A stretch of 7,480 bases of DNA from Spirochaetales bacterium. GTDB lineage: Bacteria > Spirochaetota > Spirochaetia > DSM-27196 > SKKC01. The stretch covers positions 1 to 7,480 of the forward strand of contig SLAN01000255.1 in assembly GCA_007126865.1 (NCBI GenBank), in the 5' to 3' direction. This document shows positions 1 through 6,048 of this stretch, in pieces; positions within the stretch are counted from its first letter, which is position 1; each line of letters begins with the position of its first letter. Made by a program: the position numbers and the translations under genes. The notes under the pieces were generated by a model, which had not been told where the DNA came from, did not search any database, and was given only the letters and a program-made list of their open reading frames with translations.

Positions 1-855
1 AACTCGCCGAACCTCTCGATCGCCGAGCTGCAGGCGGCGCTCGCAGGCCCCGCCACCGACGCTCCCCCGAAGGCGATCGTTCCGGTACACCTGTGCGGCC
101 TTCCGTGCGACGTTACACCGATTACCGAGCTCGCCGAGACGATCGGAGCAACAGTCGTCGAGGATGCCGCACACGCCTTCCCCGCCGAGCTTTCAGACGG
201 CTCGCCGGTGGGCTCGCGCGGGACGGCCGTTTTCTCATTTTACGCCACCAAGCCGATCACAACCGGCGAAGGCGGCATGGTCGTTACCGATGATGAGTCG
301 ATCGCCGAACGCATGCGCGTCATGCGATTGCACGGCATCGACCGGCCGATCTGGAATCGCTACCGCGGGATCGGCACGCCGTGGGAATACGACGTAGTCG
401 CCCCGGGATTCAAGTACAATATGCCGGACCTCCTCGCGGCCGTCGGCCGCGCCCAGTTGGGGCGCGCGGAGACCTTCCGCCGGTGCAGAGCGGATGCGGC
501 GCACGACTACCGGCGGTTGCTTTCGGATCTCCCCGACGTTCGCCTCCCCGACGATGATCCGGGACACGCATGGCACCTGTTCTGCATCCGCGTTCCCGCA
601 GGGTTTCGCGATCGGATTATCGAAGGGCTTGCTGCGCGCGGAATCGGCGCGAGCGTTCACTACCGGCCGCTGCATATGATGAGCTACTATCGCGAGCGCT
701 ACTCGTTGAACGACCGCGATTTTCCGCACGCTACAGCGCGCTTTCGTGAAACCATCAGCCTCCCTCTTTACCCTGAGCTCGATAGCGCCGACCGCCTCTA
801 TGTAGTAGAGTCACTGAAGCAGACGATGACAGAGTGCCGTCGCGGGAGTCGGTAG
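1..855 (+). CDS. DegT/DnrJ/EryC1/StrS-family aminotransferase (5' end missing)
   Basis: This is a PLP-dependent sugar aminotransferase of the kind that makes amino-sugar nucleotides for surface glycans. The frame is open from base 1, so the N-terminus (roughly 90-100 residues compared with the usual ~370) lies outside the window. In the visible 284 codons I see the family block EDAAHAF (D55 and H58, the PLP ring and pyridine-N region), then SFYATKPITTGEGG with the Schiff-base lysine K84. After that come LHGIDRPIWNRY, the substrate-loop block VVAPGFKYNMPDLLAAVG, and the C-terminal block GIGASVHYRPLH followed by SLPLYPEL. All are in the normal order, so the gene looks intact. It stops with TAG at 853-855, 72 nt before the hydroxylase operon, with no obvious terminator between, so read-through into that operon is possible. 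The exact sugar substrate cannot be told from the sequence; ArnB-, PseC- and SpsC-type enzymes all share these motifs. Confidence 0.93.
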   Translation, partial: NSPNLSIAELQAALAGPATDAPPKAIVPVHLCGLPCDVTPITELAETIGATVVEDAAHAFPAELSDGSPVGSRGTAVFSFYATKPITTGEGGMVVTDDESIAERMRVMRLHGIDRPIWNRYRGIGTPWEYDVVAPGFKYNMPDLLAAVGRAQLGRAETFRRCRADAAHDYRRLLSDLPDVRLPDDDPGHAWHLFCIRVPAGFRDRIIEGLAARGIGASVHYRPLHMMSYYRERYSLNDRDFPHATARFRETISLPLYPELDSADRLYVVESLKQTMTECRRGSR

Positions 856-927
856 CGTCTACGGACCGCATCCGCGCCACAGGCGACAACCGGACGGCGA
901 GATCGCACGAGGATTAGCCGAACTACT

Positions 928-3045
928 ATGCCGACCGCACGCCACATTCGAGGACTTCTCCGCACTCGCCAGCTTTCGCCGGCCGACATCCGCGTCGAGG
1001 GCATGAGCTCGGTCGTCGTAGTCAGGTCGGAGAAGGCGCACGCCCGGATCATACGTGTTCATCCGCCCGAGCTTCCTCCCGACGTCCGGTTGCTCGACGG
1101 CTCCACGCTCCCGGCCCGGGCGACACTGCGCCTGTACGGCGATTCGGTGCCGATACTTGCCAGGGAGACCGTCCGCTACGTGGGCGAGCCGATCGCCCTC
1201 CTGGTCGGCCCGGACCGCGAACAGCTTCTCGCCCTTCGCGAACAGATCAACGTCGTGTACGAGGACTACGAGCCGACGTTCTCCCTCGACACGGCCGACG
1301 CATCGGCGGTTGCCGCGACAATCGAACGGGTAAGCGGCAATCCGGACGAAGCGTTCGAGCACGCCACTCGGACGCTCGAGCGCGACTGCAGCACCGGCAT
1401 CCAGGAGCACTTCTATCCCGAAGCACACTCCGCGTATGCGAACTTCAGGCGCGACGGCCGGATAGAGGTGACGTGCACGACACAGTGGCCGTACCACGTA
1501 CGGCGGACCGTTGCCGAGACCGCCGGCGTGGCCGCGGCACGGGTGAAGGTATACGCGGTCGAACCCGGCCCGGCGCTCGACGGAAAGCTGTGGTATCCGT
1601 CGCTCGTCGCGGCACACGCGGCGATTGCTTCACGGCAGAGCGGACGCCCGTGTCTGCTGCGTCTCGACCGCTCCGAGGATCTGCTCGTGACGCCCAAGCG
1701 GGCCACCACCCGGATTCGCCAACGCGCCGCGCTCGATGCCGAAGGGAACGCGAAGGCGGTCGATATCGATATCCGCTACGACGCCGGAGCGTATCCGGTG
1801 CTGACCGACGAGACGTTGCGGCGTATGATGATTGCCTCCGTCGGAGCATATCGCGTTGCCGCCGCCCACGTTCGCGTATCCGCACTTCGCACGAACACGG
1901 TTCCCACCGGCCCGATGACCGGTATCGAAGCACCGGCGTGGTTTGCCGCCGAGGAGCTCGCCGCAGGGCTGATTCGCGAGACGCAGAGCGATCCGGTTGA
2001 ATGGAAACGCCGGCACATCATAACGCAGGAGGCCTCCAACCATATTAACGAGCAGCTGTCGGGCCGGTCACCCGTGCTGCGTTTGATGGATGAGGCTGCA
2101 CAGGCATCCGACTTCAACCGGAAGTTCTCGGCGTTCGAGCTGCAGCGCAAGAACCGAACGACCGCGCTCGGGGCGGTAGAGGTTGCGCGCGGAGTAGGAA
2201 TGGCAATCGGAAGTCAGGGGATGGGGTTCAGCGGTCGTACCGAGGAATTGGTCGCCGGGAACGTGCAGCTGCAGCTCGACGACGAAGAGGTCGTGTGGCT
2301 TTATACCTCCTCGCGCCCGGTGTCGGCCGGCTTGCAGTCGTACTGGAAGCAGCTGATCAGCGAGCGGCTCGGGATTGAACCGGACAACGTACGCCTGGCC
2401 TCCTGCGACACCGATACCGTACCCGATTCCGGTCCGACCGTATTCTCACGGGCAGTGAGTGCCCATACCAGACTGATCGAACAGGCATGCAATGCGATAG
2501 TCAGTCGCCGCGCTGTGCAGCGTCCCCCGATCACCGTTCGCCGCTCCTACCGGCGCCCGAAGCGCCAGAAGTGGGATCATGAGACCCAATCCGGGACCCC
2601 GTATCCGGGGCGCAGCTGGGCGGCGGCGGTCGTCGAAGTCGAGGTCGACCCGATGACCTTCGAGGCGATCGTACGCGGAGTCTGGATCGCAATCGACGCA
2701 GGACGCATTCTCGACCCCGCGAGCGCCCGGCAGACGGTACTCAGCACCATTAATCACGCGCTCGGATGGGCGGCCCGTCGCCAGGTACCGACGATACACA
2801 TGTCGCGTCCGGTAGAAACCGGAGTCGGATTCGATCCGCCGTTCCGATACGAGCCGCCCCTCTACGTCGGTTTCGCCGACGACCATCACACCGAGAGAAC
2901 TCCCGCTCTCGGAATAGGCGAGTTGCCGTGGTTCTGTGTTCCGGCCGCCTACGCGCACGCACTCGCGCAGGCAACCGGAATCGACAGCATTTCGCTGCCG
3001 GCGGGGCCGTCACCGGTTTACGAAGCACTCGAGCGGGAGCGGTAA
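928..3045 (+). CDS. Xanthine dehydrogenase/aldehyde oxidase-like large (molybdopterin-type) subunit, divergent
   Basis: This is a 705-residue homologue of the catalytic subunit of molybdenum hydroxylases. The start at 928 is the only ATG, GTG or TTG in frame after the upstream stop at 853-855; a weak AGGA lies 14 nt upstream. The N-terminal domain reads VVVVRSEKAHARI ... VRYVGEPIALLVG (a/b hammerhead), followed by QEHFYPEAH near residue 155. The later block DTDTVPDSGPTVFSR, the segment WAAAVVEVEVDP and GIGELPWF, whose E665 matches the catalytic Glu, are well kept. The cofactor loops are not: the usual GGGFGGKE is replaced by PGPALDGK (213-220), the usual AFRGFGAPQ by PMTGIEAPA (329-337, Arg to Thr331), and the GQG loop by SAG. 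The length is close to that of separate large subunits, so this is divergence, not truncation. It is first in an operon with the FeS and FAD subunits. The substrate is unknown, and occupancy by a normal molybdopterin cofactor is uncertain. Confidence 0.87.
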   Translation: MPTARHIRGLLRTRQLSPADIRVEGMSSVVVVRSEKAHARIIRVHPPELPPDVRLLDGSTLPARATLRLYGDSVPILARETVRYVGEPIALLVGPDREQLLALREQINVVYEDYEPTFSLDTADASAVAATIERVSGNPDEAFEHATRTLERDCSTGIQEHFYPEAHSAYANFRRDGRIEVTCTTQWPYHVRRTVAETAGVAAARVKVYAVEPGPALDGKLWYPSLVAAHAAIASRQSGRPCLLRLDRSEDLLVTPKRATTRIRQRAALDAEGNAKAVDIDIRYDAGAYPVLTDETLRRMMIASVGAYRVAAAHVRVSALRTNTVPTGPMTGIEAPAWFAAEELAAGLIRETQSDPVEWKRRHIITQEASNHINEQLSGRSPVLRLMDEAAQASDFNRKFSAFELQRKNRTTALGAVEVARGVGMAIGSQGMGFSGRTEELVAGNVQLQLDDEEVVWLYTSSRPVSAGLQSYWKQLISERLGIEPDNVRLASCDTDTVPDSGPTVFSRAVSAHTRLIEQACNAIVSRRAVQRPPITVRRSYRRPKRQKWDHETQSGTPYPGRSWAAAVVEVEVDPMTFEAIVRGVWIAIDAGRILDPASARQTVLSTINHALGWAARRQVPTIHMSRPVETGVGFDPPFRYEPPLYVGFADDHHTERTPALGIGELPWFCVPAAYAHALAQATGIDSISLPAGPSPVYEALERER

Positions 3046-3051
3046 CGATTT

Positions 3052-3528
3052 ATGCGGGTCAGATTTACGCTCAACGGTAAAGAAACACATGTCGAGAGCG
3101 ATCCCGGCGACCGACTCGGGTTCGTGTTGCGCGAACACTGCAACGTCCGGTCCCTCCGACTTGACTGTACGATAGGTCGGTGCGGCTCCTGCCTCGTGCT
3201 CTTCGAGGGATTGATCGTCAATTCGTGTATCGTTCCAATGTTTCGCGCCGTCGGCGCGGATATCATGACTGTCGAAGGCCTGTACGGCACCCAGTCGCTC
3301 GTCGATGTCGAACGCGGGTTCGAGCGTGCATCGTTCGAGCCGTGTCAGTATTGCGCGTGCGCGAAAACCTTACTGACACACGCCATCATCAGCGAGACGG
3401 CCAAACCGCGCAGGCAGGAGCTCGCCGTTCAAGCGCAGACGGTACGCTGCCGGTGCACCTCGTACCGCCAGTTCGTTGAGGCCATTGAGTTCTCCGCGGA
3501 ACACAGGAGGGCAAATGACGAACGTTAG
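3052..3528 (+). CDS. [2Fe-2S] iron-sulfur subunit of the hydroxylase (CoxS/XdhC-type)
   Basis: This 158-residue electron-transfer subunit carries the two [2Fe-2S] clusters of a xanthine dehydrogenase/CO dehydrogenase-type complex. The N-terminal plant-ferredoxin domain has C39, C44, C47 and C59 in the spacing C-x4-C-x2-C-x11-C (DCTIGRCGSC ... NSC). The C-terminal helical domain has C98, C101, C133 and C135 (PCQYC ... RCRCTSY). All eight ligands are present and the length is normal. The conserved Gln that normally precedes the first C-terminal cysteine is Pro97 here, and there are extra cysteines at 30 and 103. It begins 6 nt after the large-subunit stop, with GGGAG at 3035-3039 as a rather distant ribosome site. 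Its last 14 nt overlap the FAD subunit, which points to translational coupling. It should pass electrons from the large subunit to FAD. Confidence 0.94.
   Translation: MRVRFTLNGKETHVESDPGDRLGFVLREHCNVRSLRLDCTIGRCGSCLVLFEGLIVNSCIVPMFRAVGADIMTVEGLYGTQSLVDVERGFERASFEPCQYCACAKTLLTHAIISETAKPRRQELAVQAQTVRCRCTSYRQFVEAIEFSAEHRRANDER
3505..3510 (+). promoter_or_regulatory. Shine-Dalgarno site that fixes the FAD-subunit start
   Basis: AGGAGG lies four bases before the ATG at 3515. The same frame is open to an earlier ATG at 3476, but that start would add 13 residues (MRPLSSPRNTGGQ) unlike the family N-terminus and has no good ribosome site. The start at 3515 is therefore chosen. The site lies inside the end of the iron-sulfur gene. 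Confidence 0.85.
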
Positions 3529-4348
3529 CCCTCGAATCTACATACCGCATACCAATGGCGAGCTGACGCAGCTGCTGCGGCGGCATCCGGATGCGAAAGT
3601 CTACGCGGGGGGTACCGGTCTGCTCTATCCCGACGGGGTCAGACGTCTCACACTCCCTCCGGTGCTGATCGCACTCTACGGAGTGGAAGATCTCAGACGT
3701 ATCGCCCGCACCGATCAGCACCTCGACGTCGGGGCGAATGCGACTATCCGGGCGATCAGTCGAGTCGCACATAACGTGGTTCCGCAGCTGCTGACCGATA
3801 CGCTGCCGCACATCGTGCCGCCGGGTCTGCGAAACCTTGCAACGCTGGTCGGCAACGTCTGCACCCTCGAACGTGTGATGACCTCCGTGCCTGCTCTGAT
3901 CGCCCTCGGGGCAATCGTGGAGATTCGTCGCGCAGGAGGCGGACGCTGGGTTCCGGTGGCGCGCTTTCACGGAGGAAGCAGTGAGCCGCCGCTCGCCCCC
4001 GGGGAGGTGGTCACACGACTGCGGATTCCACTTGAACGATACGATGTACAGCTCTTTCGCAAAACCGAAGATACCCGCTTGACGATGGCTGCGATCGCCT
4101 CCGGAAGCAAACGCACGATCGAAAACATACGCATTGTCATCGGCTCTTCGGCGCCGACGGTACTTCGCAACCGCGAGCTGGAAGCCGAGCTCGCCGGGCG
4201 CAAGGCGCCGCTCGGGCGTCGCGAAATCAGCCAGGCAGCGGAACGTATGCGCTTCGCCGCACGAGCCGCCGACCCGACCTTCACGAGCTTCGATCTGTAC
4301 CGGATCGCCGGTTTCGTCACGACGTTCCTTCACCGCGTGGGGCGGTGA
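3515..4348 (+). CDS. FAD-binding subunit of the hydroxylase (CoxM/CutM-type)
   Basis: This 277-residue FAD subunit takes electrons from the iron-sulfur subunit and hands them to NAD+ or another acceptor. The vanillyl-alcohol-oxidase-type FAD domain shows its two usual loops: YAGGTGLL (residues 30-37; families usually have AGGTDLL) and, after LDVGANATIRAIS, the block LRNLATLVGNVCT (V112-G113-N114 where GGN is usual). The region after GNVC reads TLERVMTSVPALIALGA, replacing the common NASPAAD sequence while keeping PALIALGA. The C-terminal CO-dehydrogenase flavoprotein domain starts around RKTEDTRLTMAAIA and includes IRIVIGSSAPTVLRN. The length is normal for the family. It is third in the operon and overlaps the iron-sulfur gene by 14 nt. 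Assignment to the subunit class is firm; the electron acceptor cannot be told. Confidence 0.92.
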   Translation: MTNVSPRIYIPHTNGELTQLLRRHPDAKVYAGGTGLLYPDGVRRLTLPPVLIALYGVEDLRRIARTDQHLDVGANATIRAISRVAHNVVPQLLTDTLPHIVPPGLRNLATLVGNVCTLERVMTSVPALIALGAIVEIRRAGGGRWVPVARFHGGSSEPPLAPGEVVTRLRIPLERYDVQLFRKTEDTRLTMAAIASGSKRTIENIRIVIGSSAPTVLRNRELEAELAGRKAPLGRREISQAAERMRFAARAADPTFTSFDLYRIAGFVTTFLHRVGR

Positions 4349-4367
4349 CGGCCGAACAGCGACCGCC

Positions 4368-4391
4368 GGAGGAGAAGTGGGGGCGCCGTAA
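4368..4391 (+). other. Orphan Shine-Dalgarno site with a four-codon reading frame
   Basis: GGAGGAG at 4368-4374 is the strongest ribosome-site match in the 147-nt gap after the FAD subunit. It is followed at normal spacing by GTG GGG GCG CCG TAA (4377-4391), encoding only fMet-Gly-Ala-Pro. No longer frame begins nearby. It could be chance, a remnant of a lost fourth operon gene, or a tiny regulatory frame. Confidence 0.25.
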
Positions 4392-4453
4392 ACGGCAATC
4401 GGCTTCCCGGTCCGCCCGAACCGCTCATCAGAACCGGGCCGGAATCTGCAACG

Positions 4454-4476
4454 GTGTTGTGATACCATCACTACAC
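4454..4476. promoter_or_regulatory. 23-bp imperfect palindrome, likely operator for the kinase gene
   Basis: The arms GTGTTGTGAT (4454-4463) and ATCACTACAC (4467-4476) pair at 9 of 10 positions around the centre ACC. The site ends 19 nt before the kinase start and is more AT-rich than its surroundings. The short centre, lack of a following T-run and position just upstream of the gene favour a dimeric repressor site over a terminator. I do not recognise a specific regulator family. No convincing -35/-10 pair could be fixed next to it. Confidence 0.5.
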
Positions 4477-4495
4477 GTCGATCGGGAGCGCTGAT

Positions 4496-5488
4496 ATGAG
4501 ACTCGAAACAATCAACGAAATCCGCGCCGAACTGCCCGATCTCATCCGGCACTATTTCCCGGTGCAGGTGTGGTCTCTGCAGGAGCTCGGCGGTTACCAG
4601 AACTGGGTCTATCAGATGTCGTGCCACGACCGGCCGTACATCGTGCGGGTGACTCCGGCCTCCCACCGGCCGTTGTCCCAGCTGAAGGCGGAGATCTCGT
4701 TCGTGAACCGGCTGTACGAGCGCGCGGTCCCGGTCGCCGCTTCGGTCACGTTCTCCGGCACGCCGACGATTCAACGCGTGAAACTCGAACACGAGACCTA
4801 TTTTCTTACGGTCTTCGAGAAGGCCACCGGTCTGAGGTGGGGCGAAGTTGTGCAAACCGAAACACACTACTTCGAGGCCGGACGAGTTCTCGGAATGATT
4901 CATCGCGAGTCGCAACAGCTCGCCCCGCAGTTCGATCGTCCGATGTGGGAGGAGAACCACTACATTCGCTCGGCGAAACGGGTTATTCCGCAGGAGAAAC
5001 GGTGGGTGCTGTACAAGATGGTCGGGCACATAGCGCGACTACGAGAGTTGTCGCAGAACGACGAGGAGTTCGGTCTCGTGCACGGTGACTATCATTACGC
5101 GAACATGCTCTACCGTGACGACGGCATAACCGTTTTCGATTTCGATGAGGTCGAGTATCACTGGTACGCCTACGATCTCGCCGTCTATCTCTTCTATCAT
5201 CTGCTCGGATCCGATCCGTCCGCCATGGCTGTCGCGGAGGCCTCGCGTGTGTGGGCTCCGTTTCTGCGGGGATACACCGCCGAGCACTCGTTGCCGGTTA
5301 ACCTGATGGAACGCCTCGACGATTTCCTGCGCCTGCGCGAGTTCATGCTCTACAGCTCCATTTACGGCAGCGTGCATCGCCGGCCGTGGGACCTCTGGCG
5401 GCGACGGTTCGTCGAGGAAGCCGACCGCCGCTTTCGGTCCGACCGACCGTTCGTGGATCTCGATCGGCTCGCAACATCGGTGGCGTAG
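4496..5488 (+). CDS. Aminoglycoside phosphotransferase-fold small-molecule kinase (COG2334-like)
   Basis: This is a 330-residue protein-kinase-like fold phosphotransferase of the APH/choline kinase/homoserine kinase II/SrkA type, probably cytoplasmic (no signal peptide or membrane segment seen). The N-lobe has LGGYQNWVYQM as the nucleotide loop and RPYIVRVTP, followed by the Glu-containing segment LKAEISFVNRLYERAVPV. The C-lobe has the catalytic loop VHGDYHYANMLY (H196-G197-D198, N203) and the metal-binding VFDFDEVEYHWYAYDLA (D215, D217). Both are intact, so it should be active. The ATG at 4496 has GGGAG at 4484-4488, seven bases upstream. It lies 147 nt downstream of the hydroxylase operon behind a palindrome, so it probably has its own control. 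The substrate is not predictable; candidates in this group include homoserine, amino sugars, choline-like alcohols and protein Ser/Thr. Its stop codon is followed one base later by a composite inverted repeat. Confidence 0.9.
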   Translation: MRLETINEIRAELPDLIRHYFPVQVWSLQELGGYQNWVYQMSCHDRPYIVRVTPASHRPLSQLKAEISFVNRLYERAVPVAASVTFSGTPTIQRVKLEHETYFLTVFEKATGLRWGEVVQTETHYFEAGRVLGMIHRESQQLAPQFDRPMWEENHYIRSAKRVIPQEKRWVLYKMVGHIARLRELSQNDEEFGLVHGDYHYANMLYRDDGITVFDFDEVEYHWYAYDLAVYLFYHLLGSDPSAMAVAEASRVWAPFLRGYTAEHSLPVNLMERLDDFLRLREFMLYSSIYGSVHRRPWDLWRRRFVEEADRRFRSDRPFVDLDRLATSVA

Positions 5489-5489
5489 A

Positions 5490-5757
5490 AGTTTGTCGGA
5501 CATATGGGCAGAATTGAATAATGAGTGTCTCGAAGATTATGGATGGAATGAACCTCCAGGCGCAGCAGGACCAGGGATTCTAACGACTTACATGGGAATG
5601 CTCCCGGATCGTCTTGTCTGTAACGGTGGAAGTGCGTAAGTCCCGCCTGCGCAAAGCTATAACCCTCTGCCATCCATAATCTTCGAGACACGTTCCATGC
5701 AGTCCGATGTCGGTGTATACGCCCGATATTCAATTCCGAAGAAAAGTCCGACAAACT
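5490..5757. repeat. Composite inverted-repeat element, copy 1 (MITE-like)
   Basis: The outer arms AGTTTGTCGGAC (5490-5501) and GTCCGACAAACT (5746-5757) are perfect 12-bp complements. Next comes a 10-base unpaired segment on each side, ATATGGGCAG (5502-5511) and CCGAAGAAAA (5736-5745). The inner arms AATTGAATA (5512-5520) and TATTCAATT (5727-5735) follow. The same architecture recurs at 5896-6028. The left and right unpaired segments differ from each other but are shared between copies, so the element has a direction, and both copies point the same way. No transposase is encoded inside and I see no clear target-site duplication, so 'small non-autonomous mobile element' is an inference; a structured RNA or a REP-like intergenic repeat are alternatives. 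Confidence 0.75.
5525..5691. repeat. Perfect 22-bp inverted repeat with nested inner pairing, inside copy 1
   Basis: The 22-base segments 5525-5546 (beginning GTGTCTCGAAG) and 5670-5691 (ending CTTCGAGACAC) are exact reverse complements. Inside them are further nested complements: GCGCAG 5560-5565 with CTGCGC 5647-5652, GACTTAC 5585-5591 with GTAAGTC 5636-5642, and a GGGA/TCCC hairpin at 5594-5605. The 167-bp block has no counterpart in the second copy of the outer element, so it looks like a separate element inserted into the first. It has no recognisable coding content in any frame. No obvious direct repeat flanks it. Confidence 0.75.
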
Positions 5758-5849
5758 CGCAGGGCGTTCACTCCGCCTGCGCCGTCGGCACGGACGCCAC
5801 CCACCGTTCCCCGGACAACCCCGGTGGCACGGCAGCCGGCATTCCCGCC

Positions 5850-5879
5850 TTGCCCGCCGCCGCCCGGCGGGGCTATAGT
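5850..5879 (+). promoter_or_regulatory. Candidate sigma70-type promoter for dnaE
   Basis: TTGCCC (5850-5855, four of six consensus bases) is 18 bases from TATAGT (5874-5879, five of six). The -10 box stands out in a very GC-rich stretch. The spacer includes the palindrome CCGCC-C-GGCGG (5860-5870). A start near 5886 would give a dnaE leader of about 290 nt that contains the whole second inverted-repeat element. The rest of 5758-5895 holds only a CCACCG/CGGTGG complement at 5801-5827 and no gene. Confidence 0.4.
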
Positions 5880-5895
5880 GGCGCGAGCGGGGACT

Positions 5896-6028
5896 AGGAG
5901 CTTGTCGGACATGTGGGCAGAATTGAATATTGGCACGACCTATTGCATACTTCCGCCATTCAAAATGCAAGCTCGCGCAAGGGTATGCGCCCAATATTCA
6001 ATTCCGAAGTGAAGTCCGACAAGCTCCT
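5896..6028. repeat. Composite inverted-repeat element, copy 2
   Basis: The outer arms AGGAGCTTGTCGGAC (5896-5910) and GTCCGACAAGCTCCT (6014-6028) pair perfectly over 15 bp. The 10-base unpaired segments ATGTGGGCAG (5911-5920) and CCGAAGTGAA (6004-6013) nearly match those of copy 1. The inner arms AATTGAATATTGG (5921-5933) and CCAATATTCAATT (5991-6003) pair over 13 bp. A third complement, GCATAC (5945-5950) with GTATGC (5983-5988), continues the stem. Homology to copy 1 at the right end extends inward to about 5965 (ATGCA ... GTATGCGCCC). It lies 150 bp before dnaE. Confidence 0.75.
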
Positions 6029-6048
6029 GGGCGGGCAAGCTTCGCACG

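Noticed and set aside
235..729. Minus-strand open frame opposite the aminotransferase
   Set aside because: It is a shadow of a high-GC coding region; the + strand frame carries clear family motifs and the minus translation resembles nothing.
3476..3514. Upstream ATG start for the FAD subunit
   Set aside because: It has no good ribosome site, and AGGAGG sits just before the ATG at 3515.
4400..4441. CCCGGT/ACCGGG complement after the hydroxylase operon as a terminator
   Set aside because: It has a six-pair stem with a 21-base loop and no T-run; such pairs are expected by chance in GC-rich DNA.
3389..5029. 546-codon minus-strand open frame across the FAD subunit and kinase
   Set aside because: It is long but runs antisense to two genes with intact catalytic motifs; composition is His/Arg-rich as expected of an antisense shadow, and it crosses the intergenic spacer.
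5490..5757. Integron attC site (treponemes can carry integrons)
   Set aside because: No RYYYAAC/GTTRRRY core sites in the right places and no cassette gene bounded by the repeats.
5801..5827. CCACCG/CGGTGG hairpin between the two repeat elements as a terminator
   Set aside because: It has a six-pair stem, a 15-base loop and no T-run; it is not convincing.
5490..6028. Target-site duplications that would prove transposition
   Set aside because: I compared the bases flanking both elements and the inner 22-bp repeat and found no convincing matching direct repeats.
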